Part shown: in pieces, positions 1 through 12,400 of the stretch
Position numbering within the stretch: position 1 is the first letter of the stretch
Layout: every line of letters begins with the position of its first letter
From: Garcia nutans
Taxonomy: Eukaryota > Streptophyta > Magnoliopsida > Malpighiales > Euphorbiaceae
Direction of reading: 5' to 3'
Assembly (NCBI GenBank): GCA_947685225.1
Contig: CANTUV010000014.1
Span: forward strand, 9,858,001 to 9,922,000
DNA: 64,000 nucleotides
Position numbers and translations under genes: made by a program
Notes under the pieces: generated by a model
Told to the model about the DNA's origin: nothing
Seen by the model: only the letters and a program-made list of their open reading frames with translations
Databases searched by the model: none

Positions 1-910
1 TATGTTGTAATTTTTTTTTAAATATTCAAACTTTTCTAGTTATCTATAAAAATAATTAACTCAGTCCTTAATCACTAAACATAATATTACTTTTCTTCTA
101 TTTTGTCTAATAATTATCAATACAAATTCAAATAAAAATACATTATTGCACTAATAAGTTAAATGAGACAGAGTTTTAATTTTAATCATATAATTATATG
201 AAAACACCTAGCAAAAACAAATTTCAAATTAAAAAAAAAATTATATGAATGCATATACTAATTGATACAAAAGGAAGAATTTAACTAATGTTATAAAAAG
301 GAATTTCCAATTTCAGTATTATTATATCATTGCATGCAATTACTAAAAAAAGGACACTGCAATTGAATTTACAACATTAAAAGATCAAAACGTATTACAA
401 TTGAATATAAAAATCATATTTTAAAGTTGCAATTCTAATAAAATCTATGAAATTTACAGCTAAAAAATAAGAAATTAAAATAATAATAGTATTTTTTTTA
501 GAGTTAGCTCTTGCTATTATGTAAAAATATATAGCAAAAAATTTATTTTTCACTGAAAAGAGATATTTTTTTATTTTTTTTATGACAAAGAACTCTGGAT
601 CATTCTTTTAGGACGGAGTCCAACCATCCAGATAAATTTTGAGGAAATTAGCTTAGCAGTCCATCAACTAGTATCCCCACTTTATTTTGGGCTTATAGAG
701 TTCCATATGCAGTACATTCAATATATGTAACGTTAAAGGTACTATTACGAACCGTGGTTCGAACTGATGAAATTATAATTAAAATTTTACAATCTCATTA
801 ACATAGTTGAATTGATGAAATTTATAATATTTATAATCTTGGTGGTCAAAATTTATTTACTCTAAAAAGTAATATATATGTTAAATATATTATAAAATAA
901 GTAAAAAATT

Positions 911-957
911 TGGAGGGGGCGAAGGCACCCTTGCCAAACAAATGGGTCCGCGCCTAT
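911..957. mobile_element. possible right terminus of an hAT-like element
   Basis: The sequence ends in GGGTCCGCGCCTATA, which resembles the GGATCCGCCACTG-type right end of common plant hAT elements, and is preceded by a GC-rich patch (GGAGGGGGCGAAGGCACCC) that stands out from the AT-rich surroundings. No matching left end or target duplication was found in the window, so this is only a hint. Confidence 0.25.
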
Positions 958-1774
958 ACATCACTATTAATTTTCTTAAATTTTAAATATTTGTTGACAA
1001 TTTGATTATTAATATATATATAAAATATGACTAAGGTTTTATTTTTGAACTAATAAAAAATAATATTAAAATATATTATATATTATTCTGTATAAAATTT
1101 AGTTACATTTTATAAAAATATTTCGACTTGAAAATTTTTTTATGGCGTGATATTATATGTTACAAACTACAATTTATCATGTTAATAATTTTTTTCATAT
1201 TCAATAAAACAGCAAGACAAAATTATCTTGAATCTGAACATATTTGTAAACTTACATTTTATATGAAAAATGAATTAAAATGCCCGAAATGTTTGAATTT
1301 TTATACGACAACCAGACAATATACAATAAATAATTAAAAAAATTATTTTCTAACAAACTTTCAACAACATAACAATAAGTCGTTTTCTTAAAAAATGTTT
1401 TGCTCATAAAACAGAGGGTTATTTACAAAAATAACTTTAAAAAATTTTTTGTTTTAAAAAATACTACAAAAATGCTTTTTAACAAAAAAATATTTTTTAA
1501 AAAAATATGATATTGATTTAGACTTCAAAAGCATGGAGTTGATAATTACAAAAATATTATTGTTTAGTGAAAATATATGTAATATATATTTATATATACT
1601 CACATATACTTTTAAAAAATATAGAGATTGTATTTACAAAAATATAATTTTTTAATTAAAATATATGTAATATATGCCCATATATATTTATATATACCGA
1701 TATATATTAATATATAATGATATATACTAATATATATCAATATATATATCAACATATATAAATACATACTAATA

Positions 1775-1970
1775 TATATCTACATATATTATTATTTCAT
1801 AATTAACATATACTATAAAAGTTGATATAAACCCTTAAATTTAATATAAAAAAAACTAAAGATATTGTAATTATATCTACATATATTATTATTTATAATT
1901 AAGATATACTATAAAATTGATATAAACCCTTAAATTTGATATAAAAAAAAAACTAAAGATATTGTAATTG
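1775..1970. repeat. tandem duplication, unit about 98 bp
   Basis: Two nearly identical copies start at 1775 and 1873, each opening with ATATCTACATATATTATTAT and ending in AAAGATATTGTAATT. They differ by a few substitutions and by the length of an internal A run. The function is unknown; the duplication is probably due to replication slippage. Confidence 0.7.
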
Positions 1971-4905
1971 TGGTACTTTCTTATATGGAAATTTTAATTA
2001 ATTTTGTAAGTTAAATTGATGTATATTTGACGCTATTATATATGGACTATATAGTTAAGCTAATAGAAATACAGTTTTGTTAATTTATTTATGTTATATA
2101 TAGCACTAGTATAATATGTTTTAACAAAGACAAAGACAGTAATTTAGTATACCGACATATATGATACAAAATTTAAAAATTGTAAAAATTATTTCTTTGA
2201 AACATTTTATCAAGGAAGATGTATATATTTATGTTAAAGAACAAAAAATCCTTAAACATTACAATTCAAAACTCAAAAAACACAAAAAAGAAAAAACAAA
2301 CAAAAAAAAAGATATACAAAAAAAAAATCTTCTCCACCAGTATAAGATTTACAATTGCTTGGCGACAGAACGCTTGTTTGATAAAAAAAAAAAAAAAAAC
2401 GTTTGGGTTTGTAGCCATAATAGAGGTACTCAATGCTCAGGTTAGCTAGTTGGCAGTTTAGTACTCTTTATTTAGCTATAAGACAAAACATTTGAATTCC
2501 CTCTCTTTTTTTCTTTTGGTTTTCTATGCTATGTCATATCGAATTCTGATATATGTTCATACAAAATTTGATAACAAATATCCAGCAACACAGACATAGG
2601 TAACTGGCTAAGTTTTTATTCGTTAATATAAGAATTTTTTAAATTGATGCTTCAATCTATAACAAAAATTTCAAACTCTTGAGATTGAACTGTCATACAG
2701 AAAAACAACATATGTTAAAGTGCTGGTGTAAAAACAAAATGAATAGAAAAGGAGAGGAGAGGAGGAAAAATATATACAGATGCAACAGTAGAACAAAAAG
2801 GAAAAAAAAAGGTGTAAAAAAATAGAAGAGGAAGAAGAGAAGGAAGAAAAAAGTACAATATATTTGAAAAAGTAAAATATAAAAAAAAACAAAAATAAAA
2901 ATAAAAAAGTAAAAGTTTAAAAGTGAAAAAAAATATAAAATTGAAAATATAATTTAAAAAGTAATATATAGACAAAGAGGCTACTTTAAGTTTAATTGAG
3001 TTTGATATCATGTCAAGCCCATTTTATATAAATATATGATTTCTCAATAAAGTCCATCTCTAATATTGCCATTACTTCTAATGTTATTAGATTTGGAAAA
3101 ATAACGATCTTCACCGTATCTTTTCAAATTTTTATATTTTTATAAAAAATATTTTAGTTATTTTATTATAAATTTATAATAAACTTATTATAAATTATAT
3201 AAAATTTATAAATTCATTATAAATTTATTGTAAACTAATTATAAATTCATTATAAACTCTCTGTGAACTAATAAAAATTTAGTATTTTAATAAATATTTT
3301 ATAAATTTTAGCATTTTAATAAATATTTTATAAATATAGTATATTTAGAATTATTTTTAATTTTTTTTTATATTTTTGTCAAAAGCCCATTAGATTTCTA
3401 TTAGGAAAAATTTCAAAAGTGGAAACAAATTTAGTTTTCAAAAATAATTAAAAAAAATGTTTCAAAAATACTTCAAACGAGAATTTTTTTAAAAAATACA
3501 GTAAAGAATGGACCTCAAAATATGAGACCCTATATTAATAAAAATGACATTTTTTAATTATTTATAGATAATATATATCTATATATATTGTTATTCTATA
3601 ATTAAAGTACATTCACATATCTAATTATATGTAATATATACCTACATATATTATTATTCTATAACTAATATATATCTACATATCTAATTTTATGTAATAC
3701 ATATATCTATATATATATAGTTACTGTTATTTTTTTCAAATTTAATGCATATATCTAGTTATATGTAACATATACTTATATATAACTAGCTATATAAAAT
3801 AATTATATATTGTTATTCTTTTTAAAATTAATATATACATCTAATTATATATAATATATATCCATATATACTGTTAAATAATATATTCGTATAGAATATT
3901 TTGTTTAATTATTTTTGTGTATTTCTATAAGTTTTTTTAATTTTCTAATATTATATATTTAATATATGTTACATACAAGTAGATATAATATGTCACATTT
4001 GATGAAAAATTAATAAATTAAAAAACTCTTTCTTTAAAGTATTTTATAAAAAATGTAAAGTGCATTGCGTTTGTAAAACAAAAAATTTCTCAATCCTTAC
4101 AATTGAAAATTAAAACACAATCAAAACAAAAAAAAAATTAAAAATTAACAATACTCGTGTAAAAAAAAATGGTGTTATTTCTTTATAGAAGCTGAGTTCC
4201 TATATCAACATTGAACAATAATGTAAGACAGCCAATGAACCCATACTTTTTTTTTTTTGGTTCATGACTAACTTACTAGAAGATGATAGGCTGATAAGTA
4301 ACTAGGAAAACATGTGCATGAATATATAGATTTGAAAATGTGTTTGGTCGATTCATAAAATATGAAAATAATATACAATGATGAAATGAAGAAAATTTTT
4401 GTATGTTAACAAAATACATATATGAAAGAACAAATAGGGGTAATTTGTATGGTGGAAAATTCAGCATACCCAGCAAAAAACTCAAATGCCTCGCCACTCC
4501 ATTTTTCAAACCAATACCAATGCCAAATGCCATAGCAGTATAAGTTCATAGAAAAATTAAGTTCGCAGAAAATAAAATACTTGCAATCGAGTTTAGAGTA
4601 GAGAAATTTAATTTAAAATAACCTGCAAATCGGCAACATTTATTTTTGCAAGTGCAAAACATAGTTTATATGTCCCACTTTGATCAATTTCCTTGAGTTT
4701 TGAACCTGAGGATGAAGATGCAGTAGAATGTAAGAAAAAGAAAAATGTAAAAAAGAAAAATGGAATAGAAAGCAATAGGAGGAGAAAGAAGAAAGCACCT
4801 TATTTTTAAATAAAGGAAAAAATTGAAAATTAAAAAATTATAAATAAGGAGCAGCAAAATTGAAAAAAAAATTAAAAAAATAGTAAATATGTGATTTCCT
4901 CTTTC

Positions 4906-6795
4906 TAGTAGCGGAACCAGAACTTAGACAAAACGGGTAAAATTTTTAAGCAAAAAATTACAGACGAATTTATATTTAATTTTATTTTCATATTACAAAA
5001 TTAATGTAAATAGTTAGCATTAATATTTATATTCAATTTTATCTTTATATCAAATATTTAAATGTTACTTTGAAAAATTACATAATATATATTATTTTTT
5101 AAAATAATATTTATATATTTTTTGAAATATTTTAAAGAAAATGTTTAAAATAATTATATTTTAATAAATTTATACAATAGAATATTTTTTGCAAAATAAT
5201 TAACCTAATCACAAAACTCTATACTCAATTCATAATCAAATTGTAAAATAATTAACTTACTCACAAAGCTTTAAATTCTTAATTTATATCATAATCAAAT
5301 TTTAAAATAATTAACCTAATTATTGGCAAGATAGTTGGATAATAAATTTTATTTTGATTTTTAACAACCAAATTGATAAAGTGTTAATGGTCCAAGCAAG
5401 TATTTTTTCTCAGGTCTTTAAAGGTTCTGCAACACACGTTTTGTGCGATTGCAACAACTCTTGGGCAACCACACAAACTTAGGAAAAAGTGAACCATGGC
5501 ACAGTAAGAATCATTGTCACTAGTGCGGTAAGAAACTTGACTACCAGACTTTTGAGCGACTGCACAATCTGCTAAGTGACTACAATAATATAAAAAAAAT
5601 CTTCAGGAACTCAAGGTAGAGTTCGGGGTCAAAGGAGCATGGAAGAGCTGAACGCCATACCATTTATGAGATCGCACAATACTTACTCTTCATAGTATGT
5701 TTGCGGTGAGGCTAAGCAGTGAAGAACCTCAGGCTGTGCGATCGCGATAAGTCAACAAATTTGAAATCCAACTAGAAGCTGACCAGTCAATAAGGGCAAG
5801 ACACATGGAAGAAGATCACACAAAACATCTGCGTGACTGTTATACTCGTAAAGCTTGATGTTGAATGGTTCTTGTCGACTTGTCGGCACCATATGTATTA
5901 ACCGTTAAAGGTATCCGTTAGGTACAAGTTAATTCTAGTGACCATCCAAAGTTCAGGACGACTGCACAATGCAACTGCTAGACATCTCTGAGAAACATTA
6001 AACGCAAGAGACTTGGTTAGTGAAGCTTGGATCTTCCAACCCTCTTCTGCAATGACTCTTTGGACTTCAAATGGCTATAAATACTTCATTAATCTTCATT
6101 TATTACATATTTTATGAATAATATAGCCAAATTCTTGCACGTTAATTTCTTGAATTATCTTGTTCGTAACTTTTCATTTATTATACTTTAAGTGTTTAGT
6201 TTCAGCAATAAACGCTATTATAATTAGTTGGTTAATGAGTGAGCCAAAAGGGAAAATTATTATGGGGTTGTGAGGTATCTAAAATTATTGTAAAAGTTTA
6301 GTATGAGCTTACAATATATCAAGTTATGATTGAATTTATAAAAAACTCAACATAGTGAAAATACTCACCTTGTAAGTAGATGTAGGATTGTTTGAATTTG
6401 AACCACTATAATTTCTCTGTGTTTTTTTCTTCTTATCCCTATCTCTTTTAATTTTGCAAAAAAATTTAATTTAACATCCAAACTAGAAAAACACCAATTC
6501 TCCTCCCACCCTCTATTGGTTGCCTAAAGGGACAACACTAATCATCAAAATCTTAAATTTTAATTTATAATTAAATTATAAAATAATTAACGAATCAATA
6601 AAATAATAAACTAAAATATATAAATTAGACTTTAAATTAAACAATAATTATAAATAATTATAATACTCAATAATATTATCAAAGCAATAAATTAAAAACC
6701 AATTTTAAAATTTTAAAATAACTAATAATCAAAAATTAATTTTAAAGAATATATATATTGGTGGGTCTATTGCCACCTCTTTGATTCTGCCATCA
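4906..6795. mobile_element. non-autonomous hAT-like element, split by a solo LTR
   Basis: The left end TAGTAGCGGAACCAGA and the reverse complement of the right end (TGATGGCAGAATCAAA) are diverged versions of the CAGTGGCGGAACCAG terminus common in plant hAT elements. The flanking 8-bp target duplications are CCTCTTTC (4898-4905) and CCCCTTTC (6796-6803), 7/8 identical. The element is about 0.67 kb without the inserted solo LTR, and its interior is AT-rich with repeats of a TTTTAAAATAATTAAC motif. No coding capacity is visible. Confidence 0.7.
5321..6537 (+). mobile_element. solo LTR of a Sirevirus-like Ty1/copia element
   Basis: This 1217-bp block is flanked by perfect 5-bp target duplications CTAAT (5316-5320 and 6538-6542). 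It is related to the LTR at 58297-59782: both begin with an AAGATNG-containing segment followed by CAAATTGATAAAG, contain repeated GCGA(C/T)NGCAC motifs, share a GATGTAGGATTG ... CCACTATAA block, and end in a GGTTG ... GGACAACA segment. The first dinucleotide is TA rather than TG, so the terminus has mutated. No internal domain remains, as expected after LTR-LTR recombination. Confidence 0.8.
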
Positions 6796-6803
6796 CCCCT
6801 TTC

Positions 6804-7690
6804 TATCACTTCTTGGGACATTTACAAAACTATCTAAAAGGGTAATTTTCATTTTAAAAATACTATAAAAAGTAAAAAATATTTATATTTTTATAAAAAT
6901 TAAAAAAAATTTCAAAACTATTTCACTCATCACTAAAATAAAGATTTTTTTTTCAAAAATATTTATTTTCTCACTACAAAGATTATTCAAATTTCATCCT
7001 TTTTTTTTCAAATTTTATTATTAAATAAAAATATTATAATAAAATAATAAAAATTAATATTATAAATTATTTTGTTAACATATGAAATTTATTAATTTTT
7101 GTAAAGAAAAATTTTAATTTTGATTACAAATGACAAAAAAAAAACACTCACATCAAAATATAAAAAAATAAAAAAATAAAAAATATTAATAAAAAATATT
7201 AATTTTATTTTTTAAATAAATTTTACATATTATACATATAAAAAATAAAGTTAAAAAATATTAATTTCATTATGTAAATATTGCAAAGATGTTTAGTAGA
7301 TATTTTATGTATATTTGGTATTTATTATTTAAGTTATGTGTATTTTATATAGAATTTGAGTGAATATTATATGAATATTATGCGAATATTGAAAAATAAA
7401 AAAATAAATTAAATTAAATTAAATAAATATTAAAAATATTATATGGATATTTAATAGATTTTTTGTGGGTATTTGATAGATGTTGTAGATGTTATTTGTG
7501 TATTTTGTATATATTATATATATATATTATGATATATTTATTTTTTTAGCATGTATATTAAAAATATGTTATCAGATTTTTTTTAATAAAAAATATAAAT
7601 AGGACCAAAAAGAAAAGAAAATTACGTCCAAAATCAAAATGGGGTATTGGATTTGGAGTTTTGGACGTAATCTTATGGTCCTGCTGGATC
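6804..7690. other. AT-rich spacer upstream of TAD2
   Basis: Low-complexity AT-rich DNA with no gene-like frame. Composition becomes less biased from about 7590 onward, consistent with the start of the TAD2 promoter region. Confidence 0.6.
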
Positions 7691-7701
7691 GGCCCAGCCC
7701 A
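7691..7701 (+). promoter_or_regulatory. paired site II (TGGGCC/TGGGCT) elements, TAD2 promoter
   Basis: The sequence GGCCCAGCCCA holds two overlapping reverse-strand site II motifs (TGGGCY). Such motifs bind TCP-type factors and are typical of plant housekeeping promoters, including genes for translation and tRNA metabolism. They lie about 150 bp upstream of the putative leader exon of TAD2. Promoter function is inferred. Confidence 0.5.
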
Positions 7702-7854
7702 TAAAATCAAACAGGTTTGGCTCTAACTTCTGAGCAAGCAAGTATATGACCTGCTATGGTGACCAACCAAAATCTCGACGGAAAGACACAGGGAGAGAGT
7801 AAAGTCAGATATCTGCAAAATCAAAATCAAACTCGAACAGCGACTGGAAGAAGT

Positions 7855-7903
7855 ATGCCAATTTCTCCTATTTCTTGTTCATCCTATGAAATTATAAAAG
7901 ATC
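7855..7903 (+). other. putative TAD2 leader exon segment with an upstream ATG
   Basis: A donor-like GATC|GTAAGA at 7903/7904 and a strong acceptor (TTTATATTGTAG, ending at 9441) directly before the TAD2 ATG suggest a leader intron from 7904 to 9441. An ATG at 7855 opens a frame of 16 codons plus one nucleotide up to the donor. If spliced as proposed, it would run on in a different frame across the TAD2 start and stop about 11 codons later. The transcription start is not visible, so whether this ATG lies in the mRNA is inference. Confidence 0.4.
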
Positions 7904-8143
7904 GTAAGATTTTTCTATTGTAATTCATTATATCTTGCTAGCGTGGTATTCTGTTGAGTCTCCTTTGCACTTTGCCTGTTATTTCTGAGGTCTATGGCTG
8001 TTATCAGATGTTTAGTTGTTTACTTGCTAGTACCTTTTTTAAGACACGGTAAACTGTATTGCTTGCTCTACCTAGAATTGAATATAAAATTTTATAGTTA
8101 GAACTATATTCTAACTTACATTACTAACAAACAGAGACACACC

Positions 8144-8842
8144 TAGGGCTGTAATTGAGTTGAGCCGAGCTTCGAAAATATTAAGTTCGGCTCATTATAA
8201 AATAGTCTAGTTCAAACTCGAATCAAATCCGAGCCAAGTTGGAACTTGTATCGAGCCAGTTTATATATTATGTATCTCGAGTTTAATAAATTTAAACTCG
8301 AACTTAATTTAAATAATTTTAACGAGCTTAATAAACTTATTTTAGTTTTTATTTTTCATTCATTTTTTTTAAATTTTCATAAAAGATATACTAAAATTTA
8401 TATTTTTATGAAAAATAAATAATATAATTATATATTAACAAAAATAAAATATTGTATTACTATAATTTTATATTTTATTATAAATTACTAAGCTATTTTA
8501 TATTTTATATTATTTAATTTATTTATCACATATATCATATATTAATAAATTATATAAATTAAATTAGTCGAAAAATTAATATATTCACATACATAGTTTA
8601 ATATATATATATATATATATTAAATTGTATATATTTTTAATTTAATATACTAAATGAGCTAACTCACGAGCTTAACTCACGAGTTTTTTAAATAAACCAG
8701 CTCGTGAGCTAACGAGCCGAGTATTTTATAACTTGAGCTTGACTCATTTAACAAACGAACAGTTCAAACTCGAGCATGAACGAGCTTTTACTGAGCCGAG
8801 ATTTAAGCCGAGCTCGAGTAGTTTTGCTCATTTACAGTCCTA
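8144..8842. mobile_element. non-autonomous hAT element (about 0.7 kb) in the TAD2 leader intron
   Basis: The terminal inverted repeats are TAGGGCTGTAATTGAG (left) and, as reverse complement of the right end, TAGGACTGTAAATGAG. They are bounded by 8-bp target duplications GACACACC (8136-8143) and GACATACC (8843-8850), 7/8 identical. Subterminal regions are rich in GAGCCGAGCTCGAG-type motifs in opposite orientations, while the centre is AT-rich, with a (TA)n run near 8599-8620. No transposase is encoded. Confidence 0.85.
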
Positions 8843-9441
8843 GACATACCCTCACCCTTTTATGAATCCAGTGTATTGAATAATATAATTGAAGGTGTAA
8901 GGGGTTAGGCAGGTATGGGACTTATTTGAATGTTTATATATTAGTCTACTGATATTATATCACTTTTCTGAATCAGTAATAGTAAGTTACTTCATCTCTT
9001 TTTGTTGTATAGACAGTGTTTAGTTGTTAACTAGATGAGATGCTAGAAAATTTACTTGACAGCAGGTTATGGTTTACTCGATGATACTAGTTTTAGAGAC
9101 CCTTTGTAATAAGAAGAATACTAAAACCTTAATTTATTAGCAAGTCGGTAGTTTTTGTCATTAATACAATATGTTACTCTCTTAACTGTTTAATCTCAAA
9201 TATTTTCCTGAATAGAATTTGATTCATTTGGAGAGTTAAGGTCATTTTTCTTGGTTGATTCTTTTTGTTTGAAGGTACACTAGTCGGGGATTTTTACACA
9301 TTACACCACTCAAACTGGGTGGCGACCACCTATTCGACAATATGTCTGTTAGAAAACGTTGGATGCCATTTGTTGACTTGAAAATATTTATGCAAGCCCC
9401 ATAAAGACTCCATGGATTCTTATTAAAGTTTTATATTGTAG

Positions 9442-12400
9442 ATGGTATCTCAAGAGGAAGAAGTGTGTTCTCCTGAGACTCTTGCATATATGGAGCTTGC
9501 AATCGAACAGGTAATGCATGGATGTTCTTATTAAGAAGAAGAATACAGTTAAGTTAGACAGTGATACGTAATGGTTAAACAATAGTACTCATATTTTGTA
9601 AATTATTAATAAACTTCAAAGTACTTGGGTTGGTTATTATGGTCATATGTGGCTACTGAAATAATTTACTATAATCCTGTGTGGTCTATAGATTATTTGT
9701 TTCTCTTTGATAGTTTTTTGTGTTATATGGCAGGCAAAAAATGCCTTGGACAATCTTGAAGTGCCAGTGGGGTAAGCTCTTTTCTATTATGCTATTTCTT
9801 AATATTTCATGGTCCTGAGCAACTTTGTATATGTTATTACGTTGTATAATAGTTAACATATGGTCATACTTCAAAAAGATATTGCAAGTTTAGTAAACTA
9901 TTATAGTAGTAACTATATGTTTAGGATAAAAAGCATTTTTTTAATTAACTTGATCATTGTTTGCGGTTCCTTTCTAAGGGCAGTCTGGTGCACAAATGCT
10001 CCCGCCATGCGCGGGATCCGGGAAAGGGTCCGTGACCTCAGGTCACACGGCTACAACGCTTGCCGTTGTGCCAATGCTTCCCTTCTTGCGGTTCTTTTCT
10101 AGAAAAAAAGAAATTAATTCTTTTGCTTAAGGTCTATTTTGTTATTTGGGTTGATTATTCTTCATATTAAAACTACACTTTTGATTGACCAGTTGTGTGA
10201 TTGTTGAAAATGGGAAAGTAATTGCATATGGAAGAAACCGAACCTCAGAGACAAGAAATGTAAGAGCACCAGTGATATATTTATCTTCCCCTTGGTATAA
10301 CTCTTCCAACATCCTTTATTATGGTCTATGATTAGTTTGTCATCTGCCTCTGAACTATACTGGTTTTGTGTTTGTGAGTGTGGATGTGAATGTGTTGTTG
10401 TTCAAGCATCATATGTTGTATACCTTGTGATATGTTGGTAATTTAATTTATACATGAACATTTATACCTAAAATGAACTTTGTTCAAGGACCACTGAATC
10501 ACTTCTCTTGAAATAGCAATAAAATTTGGAATTTATAAAATCTAATAATACTACAACAGAGATCATGAATATTCATATTATAATCCCTACTCTATAAAGC
10601 TCTCACAATGATCTAAGGTTCTAGTTTATTTCTTGCTGCAGGCTACAAGACATGCAGAGATGGAAGCAATAGATGCTCTTCTTGAGCAGTGGCAGAAAAC
10701 TGGACTTTCTGTGTCAGAAGTTGCTGAGAAATTTTCAAAATGCACTCTCTATGTTACTTGTGAACCATGTATAATGTGTGCTGCAGCTTTATCTATTCTT
10801 GGTATCCTCTTGTTTTCAAAATATAATATTCTCTTTAATGCTTGTCACATCTCATCTGATTTTATTTTGTTAGTCCAATTAATATTTTTTGTCCCGCTCT
10901 GTTATTCCCTTGCTCAGGCATAAAGGAAGTATATTATGGCTGTGCTAATGATAAATTTGGAGGCTGTGGATCAATATTGTCATTGCACTCAAGCAGCAAT
11001 CATTCACATGATAGGTTCATTCAGTGTTTTGTCTCTTTTTAGTTTGTTTGAATTGTATGAATTACGACCGCATGATATTGTTAGATTTTGGATAACTGCA
11101 ATCATTAGAAGAAAGTTGTAAGTAGAACGAGAGGATATATAGCACCTTCAAATCTAGTTAGTGCTACAAAATTAAGACAATATTCCTTTTAAAATTTTCT
11201 GCAAAATAAGCCAGTGAAAGTGTCATTCTAGGATTCTAATATGCAGCTTGGATTTAGAATTCCTGTTGTTTTAAATTAGATTCCAATGGGCTTGAGGTTA
11301 TGGAACTTAACAATGAAGATATGTTGTGCACTTGTATCTTCAATTGTTGTAATTATACACTGTTTGCTTCAATTTTTCATCATATACCACTGTTATCTAT
11401 GAATCATTTCTCTGCTTTTAGATTTTTATGGCGGAATATGGTACAAGTTTTTGTAATAGATTTCTGCTGGTAGAATTTGAGGTTGCTGTAGTTGCATACT
11501 AGCCTAATTATCTGGTTCCTGGTGCCTGATTATCTGGTTCCTGGTGCAGGGCCGGCCCTTGGTTGATAGATTTCATTTAAGATACATCTTCCAGTTCTGT
11601 TGTGCACTGTGAAATTCAGGACATCTCTAACATATACCTGTCTGTTGATATAGGGAAGTTGCAAAAGGGAAGGGTTTCAAATGTATCATTTCTCTGCTTT
11701 TAGATTTTTATGGCGGAATATGGTATAAATTTTTGTAGTGGATTTCTGCTGGTAGAATTTGAGGTTGTCATAGTTGCATATTAGCCTGATTATCTGGTTC
11801 CTGGTGCAGGGCCGGCCCTTGGTTGATAGATTTCATTTAAGATACATCTTCCAGTTCTGTTGTGCACTGTGAAATTCACGACATCTCTAACATATACCTG
11901 TATGTTGATAGTAGGGAAGTTGCACAAGGGAAGGGTTTCAAATGTATCATTTCTCTGCTTTTAGACTTTTACGGCGGAATATGGTATAAATTTTTGTAAT
12001 GGATTTCTTCTGGTAGAATTTGAGGTTGTCATAGTTGCATATTAGCCTGATTATCTGGTTCCTGGTGCAGGGGCAGCCCTTGGTTGATAGATTTCATTTA
12101 AGATACACCATCCATTTCTGTTGTGCATTGTGAAATTCAGGACATCTCTAACATATACCTGTATGTTGATGGTAGGAAAGTTGCACAAGGGAAGGGTTTC
12201 AAATGTACCGGAGGAATAATGGCTTCCAAAGCAGTCTCTCTTTTAAGATGTTTCTATGAACAAGGGAACCCTAATGGTAAGCAAGTTAACGATGCAAGTG
12301 TTGTTTGAAAGCAAGTGCCACTCTCTTTTTTGAGTTACTTTAGGAAAGTGTCATAAAAGTGTTTGGGATGGAAGAGTGCAATAAATAGGTAAGAAGTAAA

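Larger units (their letters stand above)
1..4897. other. AT-rich intergenic DNA
   Basis: No credible gene is visible. The stretch is dominated by poly-A/T runs and TA-rich tracts; short open frames here are lysine- or phenylalanine-rich and look like translated low-complexity DNA. It contains degenerate short repeats around 3150-3360 (variants of a TTATAAATT motif) and 3540-3880 (variants of TATATCTACATATAT-type units), plus the tandem duplication and possible transposon end listed separately. Confidence 0.7.

Noticed and set aside
2161..2449. Overlapping Lys-rich open frames
   Set aside because: Poly-A-derived; two frames overlap in the same DNA with no homology.
7855..9510. N-terminal extension of TAD2 from the ATG at 7855
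   Set aside because: With the only good donor (7904) and acceptor (9441) the frame does not join the TAD2 frame; it can only be an upstream ORF.
10633..11121. Unspliced frames across TAD2 exons 4 and 5
   Set aside because: They read through introns; spliced exons give a continuous protein of family length.
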